NCBI GenBank assembly: GCA_001664505.1
Contig: CP011806.1
Span: forward strand, 4,411,328-4,427,597
DNA from: Acidobacteria bacterium Mor1
Lineage (GTDB): Bacteria; Acidobacteriota; Polarisedimenticolia; Polarisedimenticolales; Polarisedimenticolaceae
Reading direction: 5' to 3'
Length of the DNA stretch: 16,270 nt
Positions 5,913 to 12,646 of this stretch are shown here, in pieces (within the stretch, counting starts at the first letter, position 1; each line of letters begins with the position of its first letter). A program made the translations under genes and the position numbers. The notes under the pieces were generated by a model that saw only the letters and a list, made by a program, of their open reading frames with translations, searched no databases and was not told the origin of the DNA.

Positions 5913-8563
5913 CCCTGCTCGGGTTGATCCTGACCGCGGTGGCCTGCGGCCCCGGGGATCGGGTGCCGAACCTGGACGATCGGGGATACGCCCTTGCCGG
6001 TCACGATGACCTGGTCACGCTGGACGGCCGGCTGGTGCCCCGGGTGATCCGCCCCGACGCCAGCCTGCGTCTCTGCCTCGAGACTCGCATCGGCGAGGAC
6101 GTGTCGGAGTGGTCGGCCCGGCTGGCATTCGAGAACGAGACCGGCGTCGAGCCGCTGCCGGTCTCGCGAGTATCCGGCGGCTCGGTCTGCTTCGAGCGTG
6201 TCTTGCCGCCGGCCCTCGACGAAGGGCGGGCAGTGCTCAGCTTGCAGGTGGTCGACGCCTACGACGGCGCGGTGGTGTTATCTGACCGACTGACCCTGTT
6301 GATCGACCGGGACAACCCGGTGGCCGCCGCCGTTCGCGCCGAGTACCGCGATGCGATCCGCAAGCTCGGCCGGGTCTCCACCGGGGACTACGTCGACGAG
6401 ATGACCGGCGTGTCTCGCCGCGCGCGTGAAGCGGAGTTGCCGCTGCTGGCCGCCAGCGCCGACGCGATCGCCGCCTACGCGCTGCGCCGCGACGGGAGCG
6501 AGGCCTCCCGCGCTACCGCCGGGCGGTTGCTCCGGTCGCCGGGTCCCTGGTTCGGCCACCCGTTGGCCGCGCCGCGAACGGCCGATTGGCATTACGAGCG
6601 TGGGGCTCTGGCGCAGGCCCAGGGGCCGTCCGGGCCGAATCGTCTTCCGGAGGCCTGGCTACACTTCTCCGAAGCGGATCGCCAGTACAGCCGGGTGGCC
6701 AGCCCCAAGGGGATCAACGCCGCGACAAAACGGGCGGAGATCCTCCGCCGCCGCGGGAAGGGCGAGGATGCCGTGGACCTGATCGATCGCGCGCTCAGCC
6801 GTTGTGCCGACTGCGAACCGATCCAGCGAAGCTTCGCGCGCAACAGTCAGGCGTTCATGATCGCCGCCGATCCTTCCTCGACGTCCGAGAGGCTGGAGCG
6901 GGCGCGTTCTGCGCTGCGGCAGGCCATCGCGGAGTTGCCGGAAGAAGCGCAGCCCCTCGAACGAGTCAACCTGCTGGTGAATCAGGGGCTGCTCGATGCC
7001 CGGGCAGGTGTGGTCGACGAACAGCTGCTGGCCCTTGCGGTCGAGGTGTTGGAGCGGGGCGTCGCCAGCGACGTTGAGCGAGCCCGGGAGCTCCGACCCT
7101 GGGTTCCGCTGGCTCGCGGCGTGGCTGCCCTCGTTCGAGGGGACCCTGCCGGCGCCCGCCGGCATTGCGCGTCGATCGCGGCAACGGAACCCCGGGTCGT
7201 CGCGGCACGGGCAGCTTGCCTGGCCGAAGCCTGGAGCGAGGGAGGGGAGATCGATCGTGCCTGGGCGGCCATCGCCGAGGCGCTGGAGATTCACCAGGTC
7301 GGTGAAGAAGCCGCGACGCGAGCGCTACCCCGGCGGGATCACGATATCCGCCTCGCGGCGTGGATCGCGCTCGAGCGGGGAGATCCGGAGCAGGCCTGGG
7401 AGTTGCTGGAGTCCCTCGATCGAGTCACGGCGGAGCCGCCTTCCTTCCGGAACGGTGCAGAACGGAAGGAGCTGCTGAGCGCACTCCGAACGCTGCATCG
7501 GCCGGCGGGGCTGTCGGCTCAGGCGTTGCGTGACGCCCAGATGGACGACGTGCGCCGTCAACTCACCGATTCGGCGGAGTCCCCCGAGTTTCGCGACGGC
7601 GGCGACGATGACAGCCGGCCGAAGCTGCGCTACGGGCTCCTGCGGGACGAGTTGGTGATCCTGCGGCGCCACTCGTTCGAACGGGTCTCGGTGTTGCGCC
7701 GCACGCCGGTGGACGCCGCAGAGCTTCAGGCCTGGACGCGCGAGATCGAGATTGCTCTACAGCAGGGAGTTCTCGACGATCCCGCCTGGCGCGAACTGGC
7801 CGGGCGCTTTGGCCCGCTTCTCGTGCCGCCGCCGTCGGCGTTGTCGCCGCGGATCGAGCTGATCGCCCACGGCATCCTCCAGCGGGTTCCCTTCGCGGCG
7901 CTTCCTCTCGGCGATGGGTGGCTCGGCGATCGAACCCAGGTGGCCCACGTGGTGGCGTCGATTCCCCGCAGCAGGAGCACCGAGGGCGGGCACTCGGTGT
8001 TCGTGACCGATCCCACCGGCGACCTGTACGCCGCGGCTCGTTCCCGGGCGGTCTACCAACGCCTGTTCCCGCAGGCACGGCAACTCGGCCGGTCTGAGGC
8101 GAAGGTCGAAGCCCTGTTGGCAGCGGTGCCCGGCGCCCGCTGGCTCCATCTGGACGCCCACGCCGAACCGGATCTGGCCTATCCGGGGTTGTCCCGATTC
8201 CGGCTGGCGGATGCCGATGTCTTCGTCGAGGAGATCTTGGCCGTGGGGAACAAATTGGAACTGGTCAATCTCAGCGGTTGCCGCACCGGCGCTCAGCGGA
8301 TCTCCGCCGGAGGAGGTCGCTTCGGCATGGGAGGGGCCTTCGCGGGACAGGGGGTGCCCCACGTCGTGGCGACCCGGGCCGATGTGCGCGACGAACTCGT
8401 CGCCGATTTCAATGAGCATCTTTACACGACGTTGAGCGCGGGCGGGGATGTCCCGACCGCCTACAGCGCAGGCCTGAAGCACGTCAGCCGGCGCCATCCT
8501 GCGGTTCGTTGGGGGGCCTTGATCTTGCTGACGCCGTCGGCAGCCAGGGGGGACACGCTTTGA
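5888..8563 (+). CDS. Lipoprotein with TPR-like repeats and C-terminal CHAT peptidase domain
   Basis: The protein has 891 residues. The N-terminus MRRFDVALTLLGLILTAVAC is a probable lipoprotein signal (Cys20, a weak lipobox AVA-C), so it should be exported and membrane-anchored. Residues about 30-140 look like a beta-sandwich. Residues about 150-570 are Ala/Arg/Glu-rich paired helices of TPR type, usual sensor or partner-binding units. Residues about 580-889 are a CHAT (caspase HetF-associated) domain. It shows IELIAHGILQRVPFAALPLG, then HLDAHAE with predicted catalytic His758 and VNLSGCRTG with predicted catalytic Cys798. The 40-residue spacing suits a clan CD Cys/His dyad. The fold ends in VPTAYSAGL and WGALILL, as in other CHAT proteins. 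The gene overlaps the sigma gene by 25 nt and shares a TTGA junction with the next gene. The peptidase role is predicted from motifs, and the target is unknown. Confidence 0.88.
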   Translation: MRRFDVALTLLGLILTAVACGPGDRVPNLDDRGYALAGHDDLVTLDGRLVPRVIRPDASLRLCLETRIGEDVSEWSARLAFENETGVEPLPVSRVSGGSVCFERVLPPALDEGRAVLSLQVVDAYDGAVVLSDRLTLLIDRDNPVAAAVRAEYRDAIRKLGRVSTGDYVDEMTGVSRRAREAELPLLAASADAIAAYALRRDGSEASRATAGRLLRSPGPWFGHPLAAPRTADWHYERGALAQAQGPSGPNRLPEAWLHFSEADRQYSRVASPKGINAATKRAEILRRRGKGEDAVDLIDRALSRCADCEPIQRSFARNSQAFMIAADPSSTSERLERARSALRQAIAELPEEAQPLERVNLLVNQGLLDARAGVVDEQLLALAVEVLERGVASDVERARELRPWVPLARGVAALVRGDPAGARRHCASIAATEPRVVAARAACLAEAWSEGGEIDRAWAAIAEALEIHQVGEEAATRALPRRDHDIRLAAWIALERGDPEQAWELLESLDRVTAEPPSFRNGAERKELLSALRTLHRPAGLSAQALRDAQMDDVRRQLTDSAESPEFRDGGDDDSRPKLRYGLLRDELVILRRHSFERVSVLRRTPVDAAELQAWTREIEIALQQGVLDDPAWRELAGRFGPLLVPPPSALSPRIELIAHGILQRVPFAALPLGDGWLGDRTQVAHVVASIPRSRSTEGGHSVFVTDPTGDLYAAARSRAVYQRLFPQARQLGRSEAKVEALLAAVPGARWLHLDAHAEPDLAYPGLSRFRLADADVFVEEILAVGNKLELVNLSGCRTGAQRISAGGGRFGMGGAFAGQGVPHVVATRADVRDELVADFNEHLYTTLSAGGDVPTAYSAGLKHVSRRHPAVRWGALILLTPSAARGDTL

Positions 8564-9342
8564 GTTCCAATCACGAAGCCCTTGAATGGGATATCGGCCG
8601 GGTGGACCCGATGGTCGACCACCGCAGCGTGAACCGGGAGGATCTGATCGCCTATCGCGACGGGCGCCTGAGCGCCGAAGATTGCGACCGGATCGAGCAA
8701 CAGCTGGTGATGAGTGCGGCGGCCCGCCGAGAGTTGGCGCGGCTTGCCGGAATCGCGCCGCTGCCGGTTCCGCCTCGCAGAAAAGATGCCACGAAGCCGG
8801 GCGGCGCCGGTTTCCGCAGGCGTTCCCTGCTGGGTCTGGCTGCGGTGGCCGCCCTGGTTCTTGCCGGATTGTTGGCGGTTCGGTTCATCCAGGAGGATGC
8901 GCGGGTGGAGCCGCTTTCGGGTGCGGTCTATGCACTGGAAGTTTCGGGCCTTGCCGACCGGCGAGGTGCCGGCGACGCCATCGCGGCCACGGCATATCCG
9001 GATACCGAAGTGCGCATTCGCCTGCGAGCGGTGGAGGGGGATCGTGCGGGGACTCACTTCGGACTGTTCGTCGGCGGTGAGAGCGGCCTGACCCGGGCGG
9101 ATCGGGACCCGCGTATTCGGAAGCTCGCCGAGCGCGGCATCGTCGAGTGGGCCGGTCCGGCCCGGGCGTTGGTCGGCGGGGCGCCCGGGACCTACGCCCT
9201 GTTCGCCATCGCGACCTCATCGCCGTTGCCCGAGGCGATTCCGCTGCCGAACCCCGATACGGAACGAGTCGGAGAGGCGTTGCCGCACTCCCTCGTGTAC
9301 GCGCAGACATTGACGATTCTGAAGAACCCTGAAGTGGATTGA
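8560..9342 (+). CDS. Single-pass membrane anti-sigma-like protein lacking zinc ligands
   Basis: I place the start at TTG 8560, which overlaps the CHAT stop codon (TTGA) and has AGGGGGG 7 nt upstream, giving 260 residues. ATG 8611 is an alternative. The cytoplasmic N-terminus (about 20-60) has the anti-sigma form LIAYRDGRLSAEDCDRIEQQL. Against the usual zinc-binding EaHLaaCxxC, the His and both Cys are Gln48, Ser52 and Ala55, so no zinc site is expected. After a basic segment (FRRRS), residues 90-110 form one transmembrane helix. The remaining 150 residues would be extracytoplasmic and match no family I know. Linkage with the sigma gene and this topology suggest a membrane anti-sigma factor that holds the sigma protein until its outer domain is altered. 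Function is inferred, since the similarity is short and the hallmark residues are gone. Confidence 0.68.
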   Translation: MSSNHEALEWDIGRVDPMVDHRSVNREDLIAYRDGRLSAEDCDRIEQQLVMSAAARRELARLAGIAPLPVPPRRKDATKPGGAGFRRRSLLGLAAVAALVLAGLLAVRFIQEDARVEPLSGAVYALEVSGLADRRGAGDAIAATAYPDTEVRIRLRAVEGDRAGTHFGLFVGGESGLTRADRDPRIRKLAERGIVEWAGPARALVGGAPGTYALFAIATSSPLPEAIPLPNPDTERVGEALPHSLVYAQTLTILKNPEVD

Positions 9343-9351
9343 GGAGGAAGT

Positions 9352-10890
9352 ATGACTCCATGGATCAAACAACATGCCGCTCTCGCGTTGGCGTGTCTCG
9401 CCCTGTCGTCGGCGCCGACCGGGGCGTGGGGCATGTCCTGGGCGCTCTACGAGCCCGATTGCTCCCTGGGTCAATCCACCCTCGAGGTGCCCTGCGGGAA
9501 CTACGGAGTCTTCCATTTCGGTTCGATCGTGGTGCCCGCCGGGTGCGCGTTGATGGCCGATGCCTACGAAGCGCCGCCGATCTACGCCGAGCCCGAGGCG
9601 CCGGTACTGCTCGAGTCCGACGCGGTGGTCACCAGCGGAGCCTTCCTCGAGCAGCCGGAGCCGCCGACCGACTGGATCGCCGTGATCGATTTCGACGACG
9701 ATCACGGCGAGAGCACGGCAGAGCTCGCCGCGCGTATCGCCGGGGATTCGGGGCTCTACGACGTGACGTCGGTCCTGCACGTGCTGGACGATCCGGAGCT
9801 TTCGGCCCTCGGGGCCGGGGTCAACGACTATCACGTGCTGGCCAACGTCTGCCGGATTCGGGAGAACGTGGATCGTGCCGGCCTTGCCGTTCCCCACGCG
9901 ATCAACATGAGTTTCGGACGGCTGCACACCATCGCCGATCCGTCGGATGCATCCTGCCAGGAGAACACGATCGCCTGCCAGATCGAGCGGGTGCTGGCGA
10001 CGTTGCGGGAGAGCGGCGCCCGGATCGTCGCGGCGGCGGGCAATCAGCGCGAGGTACTGTTTCCGAGCTCGCTTCCTTCGGTCACCGCCGTGGGCATGCT
10101 CGACGGTTCGCTCTACACCGGTCAGTCGCTGGTCTCCGCCGCCTGGGAGAGCCCCTCGTCCTACGGTGCGCTGCTGCCCGGGCAGGGGCTCTGCCTCGAC
10201 GGAACACCGCTTCCCAACGGTTCGTCGTATTCCAGCGCGTTTCTGGCGGGCTGGCTGACCCACGGCCGCATGGCCGGCTTCGAGCTGGACGCCGAGGGAG
10301 ATATCTTCCAGCCGTCGGTTCATCCCGACGCTTCTTGCCGCGTGCTGAAGTACGGGGCCTCGCAGCTTACGCAGTGCAACGACACCGTCGAGGCCTACTT
10401 CAACGGGATGGCCGGCCTGGACAGCCCCGTCGGCTGCGATGGAAACGGAGGCGTTCCCGATGACTTCGTGGAGCTCGAGGTCGACCTGGACGACCCGACC
10501 TCCGTGCCCGGCTTTGCCCGCTGGGTCCAACAGGTCGCTCCGACTCCGGAGTCCGATCCCTGTGTGCCTTGCCAGGGAGACCTGGGCGGCGGTTCGTTGA
10601 GCATCAACATGTCCGCGAGCCAGCCGCTGCCTTCGGGCACCCACGTTGCTTCGGTTCATCTGCGGGTCGATTCAGGATTCTTCCGGCTGGCCTTGACGCC
10701 ATCCAACCTCAACGCGATTCGCAACGGGCAACTCGGCCGACTGCTCATCGCCGATGGTGCGCAACTGGTGAATCCCGCCGGTCCGCAGCCCTCGTTGGTC
10801 TTCACGCTGACCCGTCAACCAGGGATCAAATGCAGCAGCTCCAACGCTTGCTTCTGGGTGTCGAGCCCGATCACCCTGCAGAGTCCCTGA
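9352..10890 (+). CDS. Secreted subtilisin-like (S8) serine peptidase homologue, compact catalytic core
   Basis: The protein has 512 residues. GGAGG lies 4 nt before ATG 9352, 9 nt after the anti-sigma stop. Residues 1 to about 26 are a signal peptide. The S8 motifs occur in order. Asp113 is in IAVIDFDD and His118 is in DHGESTAELAARIAG, where HGT has become HGE. INMSFG precedes the oxyanion Asn231 in AAAGNQ, and Ser292 lies in NGSSYSSAFLAG (usual GTSMA). Asp and His are only 5 residues apart, against about 30 in subtilisin, so the loop and strand between them are missing. No clear inhibitory propeptide is visible beyond the leader and a roughly 80-residue N-terminal stretch. Residues about 370-512 are a beta-rich Cys-containing tail (CVPCQGD and KCSSSNAC). 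It ends the sigma-CHAT-anti-sigma operon. It may cut the anti-sigma outer domain, be a sigma target product, or be a non-catalytic relative. Confidence 0.78.
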   Translation: MTPWIKQHAALALACLALSSAPTGAWGMSWALYEPDCSLGQSTLEVPCGNYGVFHFGSIVVPAGCALMADAYEAPPIYAEPEAPVLLESDAVVTSGAFLEQPEPPTDWIAVIDFDDDHGESTAELAARIAGDSGLYDVTSVLHVLDDPELSALGAGVNDYHVLANVCRIRENVDRAGLAVPHAINMSFGRLHTIADPSDASCQENTIACQIERVLATLRESGARIVAAAGNQREVLFPSSLPSVTAVGMLDGSLYTGQSLVSAAWESPSSYGALLPGQGLCLDGTPLPNGSSYSSAFLAGWLTHGRMAGFELDAEGDIFQPSVHPDASCRVLKYGASQLTQCNDTVEAYFNGMAGLDSPVGCDGNGGVPDDFVELEVDLDDPTSVPGFARWVQQVAPTPESDPCVPCQGDLGGGSLSINMSASQPLPSGTHVASVHLRVDSGFFRLALTPSNLNAIRNGQLGRLLIADGAQLVNPAGPQPSLVFTLTRQPGIKCSSSNACFWVSSPITLQSP

Positions 10891-10897
10891 GGCCGAG

Positions 10898-10939
10898 AAC
10901 CGTGGCGCGACGTGGCGCAAGCACCACGTCGCGCCGGTT
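10898..10939. terminator. Bidirectional terminator hairpin between convergent genes
   Basis: GGCGCGACGTGG (10904-10915) and CCACGTCGCGCC (10924-10935) pair perfectly over 12 bp with an 8-nt loop. AACC (10898-10901) and GGTT (10936-10939) extend the stem beyond a 2-nt bulge. It lies 7 nt past the S8 stop and 15 nt from the stop of the convergent Cys-rich gene, so it can serve both. There is no long T-tract. Confidence 0.65.
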
Positions 10940-10954
10940 CACGTCCGGTACGCT

Positions 10955-11383
10955 CTAGCGAGCGCCTTCCACCGGCTCGGTGTCTTCGGTCTCCCAGGGG
11001 TCGACCGGCATCGTCTTGGGATGGCACTCCCAACTGCAGAAGCACTTGCAATCGGAGGCGCAGATCTTGTTGTCCTTGACGCTGCAGTTGACGTTGCGTT
11101 TCGATTGGCCTGCGGGGCAGACGATAAGCGCGGAGGTCTTGCAGCTCTTGCTGGTGCAGTCCCCGGTCCCGTCGCAGAAGCTCGTTTCTTTCTTCGTGTA
11201 GGGAGCCGAGAGCTCGAGCACGGGATCGTGCACGAACGTGAATGCCGCGCCGGCATCGGCGACTTCGGCGCAGGCGATCGGCGCAGTCGAGTGGAACGTG
11301 ACTCGGTCGTCTGCATCTCCGGCGAAACCGGCGCCGGCGATCAGGAGGGTGGCAACGATCAGCAGGATCTGGTGGATCTTCAC
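10955..11383 (-). CDS. Small secreted cysteine-rich protein of unknown function
   Basis: I favour GTG 11383 (142 residues, MKIHQILLIVATLLIAGAGFAG) because GGGAG lies 7 nt upstream. ATG 11389 is in frame but only 1 nt from that SD. Residues 1 to about 20 are a clear Sec signal peptide. The mature protein, about 120 residues, has 11 cysteines, mostly in the second half (FCDGTGDCTSKSCKT, IVCPAG, NVNCSVKDNKICASDCKCFCSWECHP). This suggests several disulfides outside the cytoplasm, one Cys being unpaired or linking a partner, or a metal site. The C-terminal tail is acidic (DPWETEDTEPVE). I recognise no family. It lies downstream of and co-directional with the Reeler-like gene, with a 143-bp gap full of inverted repeats, so it may have its own transcript. 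Confidence 0.68.
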   Translation of the reverse strand: MKIHQILLIVATLLIAGAGFAGDADDRVTFHSTAPIACAEVADAGAAFTFVHDPVLELSAPYTKKETSFCDGTGDCTSKSCKTSALIVCPAGQSKRNVNCSVKDNKICASDCKCFCSWECHPKTMPVDPWETEDTEPVEGAR

Positions 11384-11397
11384 AGGCATACTCCCTG

Positions 11398-11460
11398 GGT
11401 CCGAACGGCGGACCGCAATTGAGGCCCGTTTCCGGGCCGTCCATGGTTGCGAGCGCTCGC
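11398..11460. repeat. Cluster of three inverted repeats between the Reeler-like and Cys-rich genes
   Basis: Three elements follow one another. GGTCCG (11398-11403) pairs with CGGACC (11409-11414). GGCCCG (11423-11428) pairs with CGGGCC (11433-11438), read on the minus strand as a GAAA (GNRA) tetraloop hairpin. GCGAGCGCTCGC (11449-11460) is a perfect palindrome. They sit in the leader of the Cys-rich gene, and the first almost touches its Shine-Dalgarno. They may be mRNA processing or attenuation structures or operators. None has a T-tract. Confidence 0.45.
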
Positions 11461-11526
11461 TGGGAAGGGAGTGCGCTGAGAAGCCGATCTACCTGGGAGC
11501 CCGGTCTATCCGGGAACCGGTCTCTG

Positions 11527-12441
11527 CTACGGACAGGCGTCCAGGAGCTGGGTCTCCAGGCAGCGATTCTGGGGCAGGGCGGCCGAAGGCCGTTCCTGAC
11601 CGGCAGAGTCGACGCCGTACGAACCCTCGTCGCTTCCGCCGATCGCCACCAACAGGTAGTAGGTGTTGCCCGGCGACGGAGTGATCTCCTCGATCCGGTC
11701 ACCGGCGTCGTCGGAGCAGTCGATCTGCACGTGACTGGTGAAGTCGCCCAGGGTGCCCTCGTAGATCGCGTAGTCCACCGCGTCGGTGGAACAACTCTGC
11801 TGCCAGGACAGCGCCAGGTCTCCCGGGACCTGCTGAGAGCGGTCGACCATCAGCGTGTTCTCGATGTCGCCCGGGCCTGCGGCGGCCTCGGCGACCTCGA
11901 CGCTGAAGATCTGGAGCGAGTTTTCCGAGTTGAAGCGGGTCACCACGAACTGTCCGACGAAGTTGACGGTGCCCGGCTGGGCCGGCGCCGTCCAGGGGAA
12001 GTCGACGGACGAGCCGTTGAAGCGGGTGCTCTGGGTCACGCTGGAGTCCGAAGGGCAGGGGCCGAGCTTGAAACCCGACGGCGGCGCGGAGAAAACGCCC
12101 GAGGTCTGAGCCGGGTTCTGGGTGAACCCGCTGGCGACGCTCGACTGGAGCAGCAGGCCCCGCCAGTCCGAACCGTCGGCGGTTCGGATGCGGATATCCA
12201 CCTGGGCGCCGGGGGGCACGGTGGGCAGGACGTTCCCGGTCATCGGGTCGATGACCTCCAGCACGAAGCTCTCGATTTGCATGGCACCCATGCAACTGAT
12301 CGCATCGGCACAGCTCGGCGCGCCCGAAGAGAAGGCGAAGGTGGTGCCCGGGAGGCCCGCGATCAGCAGGGTCAGGACAGTTGCCGAGAACAGGGCCCGG
12401 AACAGACCGGGACGCTGCCGAATCGAGTTGCGGAACACCAT
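11527..12441 (-). CDS. Secreted Reeler-like (choice-of-anchor-V-like) protein with C-terminal beta module
   Basis: This 304-residue protein starts at ATG 12441, with GAGGG 8 nt upstream. Residues 1 to about 36 are a long signal peptide ending TTFA. Residues 40-183 resemble the Reeler beta-sandwich: paired cysteines (SCADAISC), FVLEV, PPGAQVDIRI, the hallmark DWRGLLLQS, GPCPSDSSVTQS, FPWTAP and GTVNFVGQFVV. In bacteria such domains occur in surface or secreted proteins called choice-of-anchor V, and no enzyme activity is known for them. Residues 207-304 are a second module (LALSWQQSC, YAIYEGTLGDF, TPSPGNTYYLLVA, EGSYGVDSAGQERP, final DACP) related to the C-terminus of the upstream cytochrome protein. 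Function is probably adhesion, ligand binding or extracellular scaffolding. The Reeler call rests on motif order only. Confidence 0.72.
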   Translation of the reverse strand: MVFRNSIRQRPGLFRALFSATVLTLLIAGLPGTTFAFSSGAPSCADAISCMGAMQIESFVLEVIDPMTGNVLPTVPPGAQVDIRIRTADGSDWRGLLLQSSVASGFTQNPAQTSGVFSAPPSGFKLGPCPSDSSVTQSTRFNGSSVDFPWTAPAQPGTVNFVGQFVVTRFNSENSLQIFSVEVAEAAAGPGDIENTLMVDRSQQVPGDLALSWQQSCSTDAVDYAIYEGTLGDFTSHVQIDCSDDAGDRIEEITPSPGNTYYLLVAIGGSDEGSYGVDSAGQERPSAALPQNRCLETQLLDACP

Positions 12442-12579
12442 GCGCGAAGCCCTCTTTGTGAGTTATCCGCTGTCATCCTAGCGGGCCCCGCAAGCGGGCT
12501 CCGAGGGGGGCGGAGACCAGATATGTACGCCGGTCGCGCTTTTCCGGCGCAGATTTTTCAACGGTGCACCCCGAAATCG
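12442..12579 (-). other. Leader/promoter region of the Reeler-like gene
   Basis: This is the space between the cytochrome gene terminator and the Reeler-like start. It contains TAGGAT-like and TACATA-like -10 candidates on the minus strand, but neither has a convincing -35 box at the right spacing, so no promoter is called. No small ORF with a good ribosome site was seen. Confidence 0.35.
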
Positions 12580-12613
12580 AAAAGGGCGCCCGGAGATCGA
12601 TTCCCGAGCGCCC
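12580..12613 (-). terminator. Intrinsic terminator of the propeller-cytochrome gene
   Basis: On the minus strand GGGCGCTCGGG pairs with CTCCGGGCGCCC-type bases in a stem of about 11 bp with two G-U pairs (arms in 12608-12613 and 12584-12589 plus inner pairs). It is followed directly by TTTT and then CGATTT. It lies 33 nt after the stop codon and is the best Rho-independent terminator in the window. Confidence 0.75.
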
Positions 12614-12646
12614 ATGATTCGGGTCAGGGTGTCGTAGCGGGCCCGG

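Noticed and set aside
8509-8559. Upstream TTG start at 8509 for the anti-sigma-like protein
   Set aside because: It would overlap the CHAT gene by 55 nt with no ribosome site, while TTG 8560 forms a TTGA junction with a G-rich SD.
5888-8563. CRISPR type III-E effector module suggested by the TPR-CHAT plus sigma pairing
   Set aside because: No repeat-spacer array, no gRAMP/Cas7-11-like or Cas1 gene is present, and the CHAT protein has an export leader.
9217-10659. 480-codon minus-strand open frame opposite the S8 gene
   Set aside because: The plus-strand frame has the signal peptide, strong SD and S8 motifs in order. The antisense frame has none.
5232-10890. Bacterial gasdermin or abortive-infection locus (CHAT and subtilase proteases often accompany these)
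   Set aside because: No gasdermin-like or other pore-forming protein is encoded here, and the one small membrane protein has a single helix with an anti-sigma-like N-terminus.
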